This document shows, in pieces, positions 30,971 through 43,650 of a stretch of 64,000 bases of DNA. Numbering within the stretch: position 1 is the first letter of the stretch; every line of letters starts with the position of its first letter. The translations under genes were made by a program, and so were the position numbers. The stretch covers positions 32,259,871 to 32,323,870 of the forward strand of contig NC_081542.1 of assembly GCF_901000735.1 (NCBI RefSeq), given 5' to 3'. The stretch comes from Corylus avellana. Lineage: Eukaryota > Streptophyta > Magnoliopsida > Fagales > Betulaceae. The notes beneath the pieces are model-generated. The model did not search any database and was not told where the DNA came from. It saw only the letters and a list, made by a program, of their open reading frames with translations.

Positions 30971-33900
30971 ATGGATAGTAATTATTGGGCGCATTTGGTG
31001 TTGGTGCTTTGCTTGGGGGTATTCGTGATCAGCTTTTGTCAGGGTGAATCAGATGCAAATTTCACAGCCGTTTATATTGTTTCTTTGAGAAAAGCTCCTT
31101 CTGCTCATTACAATGGTGAGTTGACAAGAGACACGACTGGTTTCAAACATGCTTCGCCTGGAAGATTGAATATTCACAAACCAAGGTACTTATTTTCTTT
31201 TGTTTCTTTAGAAAATTGTGGTGTAATTATGTGTAGCATTCAGCAGATCAAGTTAATTGCTCATTTTAATTGTACTTAAAACAATTACGGTCCAAAATTG
31301 TGGGGAAATTACTAACTTACTACCTTCTTCATATATTCAGATTCATTTGTCTTGTGTAAGTTTTCCACCTTGGGATGGGTGGGAAAACTTTGGCTGTCTG
31401 AAACAGGGTGTTGTTTGTATTGGGTGTCATATTTCAATCTCTCTATTCGATACAAATTTGGATTCCAGTGTAATCATTTAGCAGTTTTTGTCTGGTTAAG
31501 ACGTGTAAGTTTCGGTGCCGCCTGATGGGGTCCTCTCACCTCCGTTGTTCCTGTTCGTGAGGTTTATTTGGAATTGTCGTTTATGAACGTGTAGAAATAT
31601 GTATTTATCATATCTTTTTTTTTTTTTTTACCTTCGGTTAGTTCTTTTTTATTTTTCTTAAAATCTTTTACACATATTATACGATTTCTTCACGGTTAAG
31701 ACTTAAATATTCGCGTTGAGAAATATAACTTATTTTTAGAGCCAGTTTGGAATTGCGATCGGGAAATAGAGCTTTTTAAAAAAATGTTTTTTTTGGCAAA
31801 AACTTTATTTTTTAAGTTTTTGCCAAAAATGTGTTTTTGGATATTTCTAAGCTTTTTAACCCTTAAAAAAACTTTTAATTTTGTTACTGAGTATTTTTTT
31901 CTTCAAACAGACTTTTTGAGTATTAAACATACTTTTAGGTTTCTCAAATGCAATTCCAAACAGGCTTTAAACTTTTTTCCGAAATGTGTTTTTGAGCTTT
32001 TCTAGAGTAAAAACGTCAAAGAATTACTTTTTAAGAATTTTGCTAGATGGACCCAATTTTCTTGGCCTAGTTTTTTATGTACTAAAATCGCTTTTTAAGC
32101 TACTTAACCCAATCTCAAGCTGAACATAGTGATGCCTTACCCTGGTAGCCCTGCTAAAGTTATTATTTTGTTTAATTGTTTGCCCACTATCATTCTACTA
32201 TGCATGATTATTTTTGCACAATAGTCAATGCTTTTTACTTTCCTGTGTTTTTCTCTTTATCTTTCTGTGCCTTTTTTTATTTCATTTCTATTTCAATCTT
32301 CTTTGTCTTTCATTCTTCAGCCTTTTCACAGTCCACAAAATAGAACCTTTGACTTGACTAATGATGCTTATAATTCATTTCTTTCTAGATTTAGAAATAA
32401 TTCAAGGACAGGTCGGAATTTTAGTTCTTATATTGCTCGAGTTCATGATACATTATTGAGGCGGGCGTTAAGGGGGGAGCAATATCTCAAGCTGTACAGC
32501 TACCACTACTTGATTAATGGATTTGCTGTTCTTGTTACCCCACAGCAGGTATGGCATCAGCCAAATTTTTTCACAACTGTTGTGCCATTAGTATACTTGT
32601 AATGCTAGAGTAAAACTGTGGTGCTACATAATTATTTTAGTTTGGAAAATATTTTGCATTTATGATTAAGACTTTTTGGCATAAGGATGCTTTGCCGTGT
32701 CACATGTTTGTAGAAAATTTTACATTTTGTGACGATATTTCTATTCCTATTCGGGAAAAATGTGATTAATATGTTCTTTAAATGGTGACATTGGTGAATC
32801 TTGAAGGCGGACAAGCTTTCGAGAAGGAGAGAAGTGGCAAATGTGGTTTCGGATTTCTCTGTTAGAACTGCAACCACACATACTCCACAGTTCTTGGGCC
32901 TACCACATGGGGCATGGAATGAAGAAGGTGGTTTTGAATCTGCTGGAGAAGGAATTGTGATAGGGTTTATCGATACTGGCATTGATCCGACACACCCCAG
33001 CTTTGCTGATGATGTATCTGAGCATCCATATCCTGTTCCAGCTCATTTTTCTGGCATCTGTGAGGTTACTCCAGACTTTCCATCTGGATCATGCAACAGA
33101 AAACTTATTGGTGCCCGCCATTTTGCTGCATCTGCTATAACCAGAGGAATTTTCAATTCAAGTCAGGACTATGCATCACCATTTGATGGTGATGGCCATG
33201 GCACGTGAGTAATTCTGTTATTTCCTGGTTGATTGTTCTCAAAGTTATACTCTTTTTTTTTGTGAAAAAAAAAAAATACTTTTGCACCTTTGTTGTCTAT
33301 TACCCTTTTTGTGGATTTGCAATTCTTTTCCGTTTTCTTCCGCCAAGTAATTCATGGCTAAGAAGGTGAAATGATTTAAATTCTGAATACACCTAGCTCG
33401 CGTGTTGGGATTTGAAATTGGAATACAGGTTAGGATGTACACATCTTAGAGATGCTTAACCGTAGCCCAATGAACCGGCTTTGCATAATTGCAGCCCATA
33501 TACCACTTGGGCATTGGCTCACATTGGAAAAAGGGTATGCTGGAATTAGGGGAAGTCTTAGGTCCAAAAGTCCACAAAGAAACGAAAGAATGAAAAATTA
33601 TTGAAGCTGTACAGTTACAAACACTTTGGAGGGCAGAATAAAATTCCCTCCTATTCATAGAAGAAAAAAAGGGAGCAGAAAATATATCTGGTTATTATTA
33701 TTCTCTTGGTTTATTTTGGCTTGGCCGAGTCATTTGGTCATCAATTATGATTACATACAAACTATGCGCCTCTTTAGTTGTTTAATCTGCAATAAAATCT
33801 GGACAAGCCTTTTTTGCCATCTTTCTCTCTGTGTAATCCTGACATTGACATGATTCAGAATTTTCTCTCTTGTTCTTCCTTCATGTTTCAATTTCTTTTT

Positions 33901-36900
33901 TTCCTGGGGTTCAACATATTGGACACCTGTTATTCATAATAAAGTGTACATTTATGCCTGTGTAATTGTTATATAGCTTCTTTTTCCTTCCAAAAATCAC
34001 ATGGAAATGGAATATCTTTTATTAATTATTTAATTTATTTCAAAAGCCTTTAGATACACTAGTCCATCAACATTCCAATGACTTAGATGTTAATCATACT
34101 AATTCTTAAATGCTTCAAATGACCTTGCTTTCTCTTAAGGAAACTAACATATCTCCTTCAATGACACTGAAAACTGTATAATCCATTGAAATGCTAGGGG
34201 AATTATAATGTTATTTATCTCCACTTCTATGTGTACACCAGAAGTTCATTGAAATTACCAAAAAGGTTCCTGATGAGTCTAATCTTGATACACAGGCACA
34301 CGGCTTCTGTTGCTGCAGGAAACCATGGGATTCCAGTGGTAGTTGCTGGGCATCACTTTGGAAATGCAAGTGGAATGGCTCCTCGTTCACAGTAATTAGT
34401 CCAGATCTGAGCATTGGTTTGTTGATAATATGCATCTTTAGCAGTACATATATCTTCTATATATAGAAAATACTCTATATTCTGAAGATACTGCTAGTAG
34501 CAAAGCATAAAATATAGCTCTGCATTCTCTTTATTTTTCCCATTCCATCATGTGAGACCCCACCATAATAAAGCTGAAAGTGTCACAAAGTGCATAAAAT
34601 ACACTGCTGCTACACATTAAATTGTGCAATTTGGTACTTATCAAAGACAAGGAGAACCAAAAAAAATTGCAGTTTAAACAACAGAAATTATAATTAGCAT
34701 TTGTCATTCAAACTACGGCCGTGTCTGGAAATGAAGCCTGTTTTTGGGAGATTACCCTTTTTTTGGGCCAACAGTGAGCTGTGCAATTAGGGGTAGCCCA
34801 AAAAGATTTCACAAACTTGATGAAGGTGGAACTTGTTTCTAGGTCTTTGACACAACCCCAAAGGACTTGAGTAGTTGCCTACTTGACACTTTCATAAATG
34901 TACTCAAAACTTGTATTTGAAAAACTGTCTAAGCAACTTTCCAGATACACTGCTGAATTACTTGGAAATTGCAATCATTTCAAAGAACGCTTGGAGGAAC
35001 TTAGGTTTCTATATTTGTTTCCCTGAAATTTCCTAACCATTGTATCATTCTTTCCATTTTTTGGTTGTATTTATCTTTTCCACCTTTCCATGCGATATGC
35101 TTTAATGTCCATCATAATGATGATTGTGGTCATTGTTGTCAGTTAGTTAGGTCTTCAATCTATATTATAGTGAGCAAGTAGCCACACTGATTAAGACATT
35201 TGGTGGTACACATTCATTTGATTGCCATGTCACCTTTTAATATAATCTGAATCAGTATTGTTTACTATGGTGAGAAAGATCTGAGTTTAAAATTCTAATA
35301 CTGTTCACTAGCCTACATTGCTGGGCCATAGTAAAGCAATAAGAATGAATGGCAACAAGAATAGGCTACTTAATAACTTTGGAAGGTTAGGAGGTGGGTT
35401 ACATTGCTCTAAATGGCTGTTAAGATGTGGACTAGGTTTTGTCATAGGATAAAGAAAATTGAGGAAACTAGATGGTTCTTTACCCCCATTCTAGATATAT
35501 GAATTTGGATACAAATATCACCAACACAAGTGGTGAATCACTTTAAATTTTGCAAGACTTTGCTTTGGACCAAAATTTGATTGAGTCAGACCAGAGACTG
35601 ATGCGGGACAAGAGCAATTTAAGAATAAAGCTTAGAAGAAGAAGAGGATAAAGCCAAGAGAGGGAAGAAGCCTGGAGAAAAGCTTTAGAAAGTGGGAGAA
35701 TACAGAAGAAATTGGGGGAAGGGGAAGACAAATCCATGTTTAACAAAATCTCAATTTATCATAAACTATTGATTACATCAGAAAATGATGCTTAAATAGA
35801 CTACAACCTAAACCCTAACCCTAACCCTAGGGAACGCCCATTTAATACTTACCTAACATAACTTTATTTTCTTGCCTAACATAACCTAGGGCAACAAATG
35901 CTCATTTATGGAATTACAAAAAATAAATAAGGGAGTCCTAAAATAAAACTTAATTAATACAGTGAAATAAAAACCTAAATAAAATTAACGGCTGCTGCTT
36001 TCCGCATCAAAGACTGTACAGATTCATACACGAACTCTACTTTATACTCATGTTTCCATATTCCAAAGCTAAAGGTTATTTGAAAGAAGTGATTCAAATT
36101 GATCATAACTACCGTAAATATACCTGAATGTGCTTCACTGGGAAATTAAGAAGTAAAGAATGCCTTAATGCCTGGACTTATTTACAGATGGAAATATTAT
36201 TTTGGAATGAAGAGAAAATGAAAGTAAGAAATCAATTTGAGGGCAGAGGGAGTGTGTAACACCCTGGTCTTATATTGGGAAAATGAGTAGCCCACACATA
36301 GAGTGTATGGTTTATAATAGATGCTTATGGGTACTAAGTGTTACATTGCTTACTTATTAGGTGAAATTGAGCTTTATAAATAGTTCTAGAGAAGTTCCAA
36401 ATTGACTAGTCTTTTTAAAGGTGACAAAGCAGATGTGGCTATCACTTTTCCTTGATTCTTTACAAGGTGATTGGTACATGAATACACTTAAGTGCTTGGA
36501 AGACTCTTTGGACCATGGCAATCCCTAAAGATCCTCACTCTTGTGCTCTCACGCTTAAAGAAAGCCTTGTTATCCTAGTTTCAGTGCTTTAGCCCTAGGC
36601 TTTATTAGACAACTTGACAGTCTTGACTTGGTGGTTAGAGATGAATTTGGTGGTGTGTGACACTTTTCCATACATGGTCCAACAGGACCATCAATTATGC
36701 ATGTGTTACCCATTGCATAATTGATGGTTAACTCTAGAAAAAGCTCCTAGAGGCCTTCAAGACAGCTGCTCCTAAGATTTGTGATTGTTTGATTTCACCC
36801 TAGTGCTCCATCCAATCCACCCCCTCCTCATCTCTCATGAAGGTGTGGGGTAGGTTTTCCACCCCTAGTGGAGAGAAAGGCAGGGGGAGACCCACCTCCC

Positions 36901-39900
36901 CAGTTAAGGGGTGGCGGCCTTTGACAGACTTTTTTTTTTGTTTCTTTTATTATGTTTGGACAACACTTCTCAGTTTTTTGGTTTTCAAAATCCCCTTTCA
37001 TTTATCTAAACAAATTTTCATTTGTAGACCCCATAGACAAGACTGTTTTCAGATGTATCCTCCACTGAATGGAATACTCTCTTTGATTTTTACTTTTTCA
37101 AAACACAAAATGGAGAACTCTTAACTTTACCACACAGACCCTAAGTGTTCTCTTTCTTCTTGTACATGGTAAAACCTTGCGTGCAACTGTGGGGTGTAGA
37201 TGGGAATGGAAGGGAAGGGATCATGAGATAGGGGGTGTTTGCTTGTTTGTTTTATCTTGCCTAAGACCACTGTTAGCCTTCCATGGACAACGAATTTCAT
37301 GGGGGAAAATGTAGTTTTTGTTGCTCTGTCCCCTTTTTTCCTCTACTACCTGTTTCTTACTGTCTGCTATTCCTCTCATTATGTGCAAGCCACCTCATCT
37401 TCAAGTTACTCCCTAAAAGAATTTATCGCCTGACCCAAAACAAGAATTCGGTAAAATTTCTTGATTCAAAGGAATAAGTAATTGAACAAAAAATATGGTC
37501 GGTAATGCTGTGCCATTCATAAGAAAAATTAAAAGAAAAAAAAGCAAGCATTAAGAATTTCTTATTGATCCCAAATAGCATGTATCAATTTCCCACTCTC
37601 ATGAAGATTTCTATATATATATATATTTATGTATTTGTGTATTAACTAGATGCCAATCTTTCCAGCATTGCTGTTTACAAGGCATTGTACAAGAGCTTTG
37701 GAGGCTTTGCTGCAGATGTAGTCGCTGCCATAGACCAGGTAGATATTATTGTTCTTTTGCTGCAAATGATCTTCTTGTCACATGACTAGTGTACCTGGTA
37801 GGAGGTTTACAACCTAGCATGGCAATATTTGATATTCTCAACAAGAAGCGACTTCTTGTTCTCTTTGTCCTGCTTCAGTGGTGAATCAATGCCAATTTGG
37901 AGAACTTTCTGTCTTCTTTTAGAATTTTCCCTCAATATAACCCATTGTTGGTTGCATATCTTTTATTTATAACGATTTCCATTTCATAATTATCCTTTTT
38001 CGGTCCACAAGATTTTCAACAGAATACTTGTTGAACTGTGGGCGTCAACCAACCTATTTATGGTGCTTTTGAAAGTTTTTAACCCATCTTTGTAAAACTT
38101 AAATATCTATCAAAATGTGCTCAGCCATTAATCTGGGAATATTCCTGTGCAGGCAGCCCAGGACGGGGTTGACATAATAAGCTTATCAATCACCCCCAAT
38201 CGGCGTCCTCCTGGTATCGCAACATTTTTTAATCCCATAGATATGTCGTTGCTATCCGCTGTAAAGGCTGGTATTTTTGTTGTGCAAGCAGCAGGCAATA
38301 CTGGACCAGCACCTAAGAGCATGTCTTCCTTCAGTCCATGGATCTTTACAGTTGGTGCTGCATCTCATGACAGAAGTTACAGTAACTCTATAGTCCTTGG
38401 CAACAACATATCCATTCATGGAGTTGGGCTTGCGCGTAAGTTTGTCTTCCAATTAACTGGTTCATCTCTCTTAATTTTCTTTATAGATGATAATGTGACA
38501 ATACATAGTTTCTTGATCCATGTTTAAATGACTGATAATTTGGCTGGGGAAAAAGAATTCAAAGTGATATGGTACCTGTCATAGTTTTGAATGATTTGAG
38601 GTCTGTTATATGCTAGTGGATCAACATTGGGATCTGATGTGGGTGTCTCTCATCAATTATTGACATGTCCAAATATAAAAGAATAGAAGATAAAGCTGTT
38701 CAGAATTTTCTGTTTATCACAAAACTCAAAATGCGAAAACTGGATTAAACAAGCCATCAATTAACTGCACAATTTTGGAAAGAAAAATCACCGGGAATGT
38801 CAGAAATAGATGGCGTCTGCTCCCCTACAACAGGATGGCAGTTCTCACCTTCAACCCTCTCCCATGGCTTGTTGTAGGGTATGAGTTTGGGTAAGTGCTT
38901 ACGCACGGTGGGAGCATTATTTCATGGTGTAGGGATATTAAAAATGGCATTCTAATATGAGTTTCAGTCTAAACCCAAACTCAAATTTTGTGTGAACACA
39001 TCATAGAGTTGAAGGGGAGAGCTGCAACCTGGGTTCTAACCCATTATTGTCAAAAAAAATTGAGGATTCTCTTGGATGCTATATTCTAAAGCAAGGCAGG
39101 TTTGAGAAACTGTGATACAAATTGTTTTAGGATAACTGTCCAATCCCATTTGATCATTTCTTCAATTCAAAATATTCATAGTTCAATTATCTGCGCACAA
39201 GAGTATTACTTTGAGATTTTCTACTTTCATTTGTTTAGTAAAGTGATAATTCAAGTTTTAGTTCCTTTTAGTAATTAAATACTTATGAAACTGCTGCCAA
39301 TTTCGTACAAGATGTTTTAAGTAGCTATTCCTCACAAACTTTGCGTGAATTAGAATGGGGTGTACTTCCCTGGTGTGTTTTCCAAGAAGCAGTTAGATGT
39401 ACATGAGAAACCTAAACCTGCTCACAGGATCTGACCATGGCAAATGGGTATTTCCTATATAGGGAATTCTTCTATTAAAAATTAGGTCTGAATTAGATAG
39501 ATTATTGTGAATTCAACCTGTTTTTCATTCCTCTTTTTATATATGCAAATGTTGCTTTCTTCATCACTAAGTTATGTCAATATTGGGCTGATCTTGCATG
39601 GTGGATTTTATGGCTAAGCTGTTGATGCATGGTTTGCACCTTGAATACATATTGCGAGTGTACACAATTGACTTAAAAGATTAGCTGATTTATTTCTTGT
39701 TTGTTCAGCGGGAACAGATGAAGATGCAATGTATACAATGATTTCTGCAATTCATGCTTTGAACAATGAGACAGCTGTTGACAATGATATGTATGTGGGT
39801 GAATGTCAAGACTCCAGTAGCTTCAATCAGGATCTCGTCCAAGGGAACCTCTTGATCTGTAGCTATTCAATACGATTTGTGCTTGGGCTCTCAACTATCA

Positions 39901-41960
39901 AACAGGCCTTACAAACAGCCAAAAACCTCAGTGCGGCTGGTGTTGTGTTCTACATGGATCCTTTTGTAATTGGTTTTCAGCTTAATCCAGTTCCAATGAA
40001 AATGCCTGGCATCATAATACCATCCCCAGATGATTCCAAGGTGTGGGGCCCCTTTAGTAATCCTCAAAGCTTATGAATTTAGGATATATTTGTGATTAAC
40101 CTGTCCACCCCCCTCACTTTCTTTATATCTGGTGCTTACTCACACTTTCATGATTTTTCTAGCAGATTTTACTCAATTACTACAATTCTTCTTTGGAGAG
40201 AGATGAGCTGACAAAGAAAATCATTAAATATGGAGCAGTTGCAAGCATCTGTGGAGGATTAAAAGCGAACTACAGTAATTCTGCTCCAAAGGTTATGTAT
40301 TACTCTGCTAGAGGACCAGATCCGGAAGACAATTTTCTTGATGATGCTGACATAATGAAACCCAACTTGGTAGCTCCTGGAAATTTCATATGGTCTGCTT
40401 GGAGTTCTCTTGGCACTGACTCAGTTGAATTCCTAGGTATAAATACACTCATAATGCTGCAATTGTGATAGTATAAGTATCTAGCAAAGAAAAAGGATTA
40501 CACAAGCATTATTATTTTCTCCCATAAATTTCAAAGTTTACCAATACTTTTAAATCTTACATGAGTAATTAACTAATAAGGTATCAATAATTCAGGTGAG
40601 AACTTTGCAATGATGTCTGGGACAAGCATGGCTGCCCCTCATGTTGCTGGGCTCGCAGCACTTATTAAGCAAAAGTTCCCAAGTTTCAGTCCTTCAGCCA
40701 TCGCATCTGCCCTTTCCACCACTGCTTCTCTATATGCCAAGAACGGTGGACCAATAATGGCTCAGCGCGCCTATGCCAACCCAGATCTAAACCAGTCTCC
40801 AGCAACACCCTTTGACATGGGCAGTGGTTTTGTGAATGCAACTGCAGCGTTGAATCCGGGTTTGATTTTTGATTCCAGTAAGTCAATTTATGTTTGGTTT
40901 ATGTTAGTCAAGGAGTCACAGGCTATGTCTAATTCTTGGAAATATTGTCATGATTGTTATATTAACAAGTGTACTTTCTTGGATTTAATTGTGGTCCAAC
41001 AAACTTTCTTATTTCATTTGAAAAACCCTAGTCCATATAAAACATGCAAAAGAAACAGGGAGTATTTTTTTTTTTTTTTACTTTAGTTATGTTTTTTATG
41101 TATTGTCTAAATAGTTTGTGTTCTGGAGTTACTTTTACTTTTCACATCTGCTTTGATTATCCTGCATAAAACAGAGCCTTATCCCAAATTCCGGAGTTTG
41201 ACTAAACAATATTTCTTTGTTCCACCATTGAATTCTATCTAAGACGTGGTCTATAAACATCAGCCACCTTTTCTTTTGAAGTCTCTCCAGTTTTCATTCT
41301 TGTACATCTTAAATTAAGTCGTACATCTTAAATTAAGTCAAATCCTGGCCTATAGGTGCAGTTTGTCCCTGTCACACATAAACAAACCCTCAAGGGAAAG
41401 GAAAACTAGAGACTTGAGTTGTGTCAAGTGTATTAAAAAAGATGATGATAGAAGGGTAATTTGAGAGAAGCTAGTATTTTTGTCATAAACCATGTTTTCC
41501 ATACAAATTGATGCATCTTATTCTAAGTCCAGTGGTTTTTGCAGGTTATGATGAGTACATGCAGTTTCTTTGTGGCATCAATGGATCTGCTTCTGTGGTT
41601 TTGAATTACACTGGCCAAAACTGTTGGGTTTATAATTCTACAATCAGTGGTGCTGACCTGAACTTGCCCTCAATCACCATAGCAAAACTGAACCAGTCTA
41701 AGAGTGTACAAAGGTCAGTGATCAACATTGGTGGGAAGGAGGAGGCTTACAGTGTTGGTTGGAGTGCCCCATATGGGGTGTCTGTGAAGGTGATTCCTGC
41801 CCACTTCTCCATTGGCAGTGGGGAGAGGCAAGTGTTGAGTGTATACCTCAATGCAAATGTGAATAATTCTGTTGCCAGCTTTGGGAGAATTGGACTTTTT
41901 GGAAATCAAGGTCATATTCTCAACCTTCCTCTCTCAGTAATCCTTAAAATCTCTGCCTGA
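30971..41960 (+). CDS. secreted subtilisin-like serine protease, SBT2.1/2.2 type (S8A)
   Basis: Ten exons with GT-AG introns join to 860 residues: 30971-31185, 32332-32548, 32807-33204, 34296-34391, 37666-37738, 38153-38435, 39709-40040, 40166-40436, 40596-40877, 41545-41960. Exon lengths sum to 2583 nt and all phases agree. Residues 1-25 are a signal peptide (hydrophobic 8-22). An I9 propeptide (about 33-166) follows, with a mature start near THTPQFLGLP (168-177). Catalytic residues: Asp200 (DTG), His275 (GHGTH), Asn382 (oxyanion, QAAGNTGP), Ser639 (GTSMAAP). A PA domain is inserted between His and Ser (about 430-560), and a fibronectin-III-like domain closes the protein. Acts in the secretory pathway or cell wall; substrate unknown. 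The ATG is chosen because the signal peptide begins there; in-frame extension to 30830 is low-complexity. Confidence 0.95.
31740..31966. mobile_element. MITE in subtilase intron 1
   Basis: Terminal inverted repeats AGCCAGTTTGGAATTGC and GCAATTCCAAACAGGCT match at 16 of 17 positions. The interior is T- and A-rich and non-coding; total 227 bp. It lies wholly in intron 1, away from splice sites. The target duplication is not clear. Confidence 0.75.
35599..36009 (-). mobile_element. probable solo LTR (411 bp) in subtilase intron 4
   Basis: The ends TGATGCGG and CCGCATCA are 8-bp perfect inverted repeats in the TG...CA form of LTRs. The flanks GAGAC (35594-35598) and AAGAC (36010-36014) match at 4 of 5 positions, consistent with an aged 5-bp target duplication. 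On the minus strand a TCTATTTAAGCATC TATA-like box follows a short CCCTAA-type run. No internal region is present, so solo LTR or TRIM remnant. Confidence 0.65.
36687..36728. repeat. 15-bp perfect hairpin in subtilase intron 4
   Basis: ACCATCAATTATGCA (36687-36701) and TGCATAATTGATGGT (36714-36728) are exact reverse complements around a 12-nt loop. No surrounding element is recognised. Confidence 0.85.
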
Positions 41961-42393
41961 GAGAGGCCTGAGGCCCTTTTGGCTATGTGTCATATTCCAC
42001 CAAACACCCCCCTCCCCTTTTTTTGTACTCTGTCTTGCAGGATGTGTTAACCAATTTTTTCATTCATTATCATGTAAATGACTGAGCGTCTTTTGCTAAT
42101 TTATAGATGCAATGATTGAATGATAACCACCACCTACCTCTTTTGCTAATATAATGAGATTGTATTTGTAGCAATCAATCATATTGATTTGATATTCAAA
42201 TTTATAATGTAATGTTAGCTGATTTTTTTATTTGTTTGAAGTCTGATTTATAATGAGTAAATGAAGAGTGATTGTTAGAATAAATTATGAGATTATTGAT
42301 ATAATTTTGAAATGTAAAGTATAACATGCAATCAACCTAAAGTCAATGGAACAAGATCCTTTCTATTTCATTTGAACTGGATATTATATCCAG
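41961..42393. other. subtilase 3' UTR and flank
   Basis: Follows the subtilase stop directly. Likely contains the 3' UTR; no further gene. Confidence 0.5.
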
Positions 42394-42468
42394 TTAGTTA
42401 TATTAGAGGGGTATTTTTGTCTTTTTATTTTTTGAGATGACAAAAATACCATTTTCATATAACTAACT
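42394..42468. repeat. nested inverted repeat downstream of the subtilase
   Basis: Outer arms GTTAGTTATAT (42394-42404) and ATATAACTAAC (42458-42468), inner arms GGTATTTTTGTC (42411-42422) and GACAAAAATACC (42440-42451), all exact. A small MITE or a transcript-end hairpin are both possible. Confidence 0.75.
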
Positions 42469-42980
42469 TTTTGGAAATTATAAATTGTACCTCCAAGGAT
42501 CTTGGTGCTGTGTTGTGGCAGCAATGTTAGAAATCCAGGCCGTCTGGTAAATCGAACGGTCTGTAATATGCCATGTTAAAAAATTATGAATTTTCAAATT
42601 TCTTATCTCTCAAATGAGAATCGGTTTTATCTCTCAAAAGAAGGCTTTTGTCGTTAAAAAATGAGATAAGAGCAAATAAACAACACCAAAAAATCAGGTC
42701 AAGAGAAACCAAAGAGGAAATTTGGATTACTTGTGGCGTGACTCGGTTGAGCTAAGTCCCCCAACACGTACATATAAATTAATTCCATTATAAATTAGAA
42801 AAACAAATTAATTCCATTATTTAAATCCATGTAAGTTCAAGATCAAAGAAATTTCAAAGGAAACTAATAATATTACATGAGAAAAAAGCATTCATAAAGC
42901 CTCCAATTACATAGTTCCATGCACATGCATGTGCACAATATATAGACAGGATTTTATATATATATAATGAATGAAATATT
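42469..42980. other. AT-rich intergenic DNA
   Basis: No gene or clear repeat seen. Confidence 0.4.
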
Positions 42981-42984
42981 CAAT

Positions 42985-43170
42985 CCATTTAGTCACTTTT
43001 CTATAGTTTACATTGATGATCTTCTCATTTTCTCCAAGTCAATTGAATAATATAGGAAACATTTGAATTTGTTTATATAAATTATCAAAGTCGATGGATT
43101 AGTGGTCTCCTTCTAAAGTCAAATTGTTTCAAACCAAAATTAGGTTTCTTAGGTATAATGCCCTTTTGAT
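42985..43170 (+). pseudogene. decayed reverse transcriptase piece, pararetrovirus-like (Caulimoviridae) or Ty3-like
   Basis: The plus strand shows the RT catalytic motif YIDDLLIFSKS (43008-43040), then downstream residues of the thumb and an FLG motif near 43146 in a shifted frame. Several in-frame stops and at least one frameshift are present. The residue pattern after the motif looks closer to endogenous plant pararetroviruses than to Ty3/Gypsy, but the piece is too short to decide by eye. It is an inactive fragment. Confidence 0.6.
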
Positions 43171-43224
43171 AAGAGATCCTTAAATAGGTTGGAGAAGATT
43201 TTGGAAGTATTGGAGTCCAGGTTG

Positions 43225-43380
43225 GATTGACTGAGTGCTATCCAGAGTGCCCACCAAAAACGGGTTTCTTCTGTTTTTACTTTAGGTAAATCATAGTAGA
43301 TTCCTAGCTGATGGATGCTGTCCGGAATGCTTATCAGAAACAGGTTCTTTTTGCTTTTATTTTAGGTAAATCACACTCAA
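43225..43380. repeat. diverged tandem duplication (~78-bp unit)
   Basis: TGCTATCCAGAGTGCCCACCAAAAACGGGTTTCTT...TTTTACTTTAGGTAAATCA (from 43233) is repeated as TGCTGTCCGGAATGCTTATCAGAAACAGGTTCTTT...TTTTATTTTAGGTAAATCA (from 43317). It may belong to the same viral or retroelement relic as 42985-43170. Confidence 0.65.
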
Positions 43381-43550
43381 AGTATATTCTTGGTATATAT
43401 ATATATCTTTCAACTTAAAAGTGAAAGCTAAATGAATAGGTAGGCTACCTTTGTCAGAATATATCTTGTTACAAATGAAACCAATCTACATTTTGACAAC
43501 TAAATGGTGCCTATTTACCCCATTTTTCAAAGAATGTATCTTGATTTATA

Positions 43551-43650
43551 GAGAAAAATATAAAAAAAGCACTCAAACTAACGGTTGTTTACACTATAAC
43601 CTTATAATGCTCAAAAGGTACTAAAATAGCCCATCAAAGTACCAACATGG
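43551..43650. repeat. single-arm relic related to the 7663-8960 element
   Basis: GAGAAAAATATAAAAAAAGC followed by CTCAAACTAACGGTTGTTT and AGGTACTAAAATAGCCC parallels the left arm at 7663-7750 (AGGGAAAAATATAAAAAAGC, CCCAAACTACCAGCCGTTTT, AGTCATAAAGTAGCCCC). No opposite arm is seen nearby. Confidence 0.6.

Noticed and set aside
30570..31028. Alternative upstream protein (152 codons) or N-terminal extension from 30830 of the subtilase
   Set aside because: Low-complexity leader sequence. The signal peptide starting at 30971 fits the family, and the extension would bury it.
35813..35830. Interstitial telomere repeat
   Set aside because: Only three CCCTAA units, and it lies inside a probable solo LTR.
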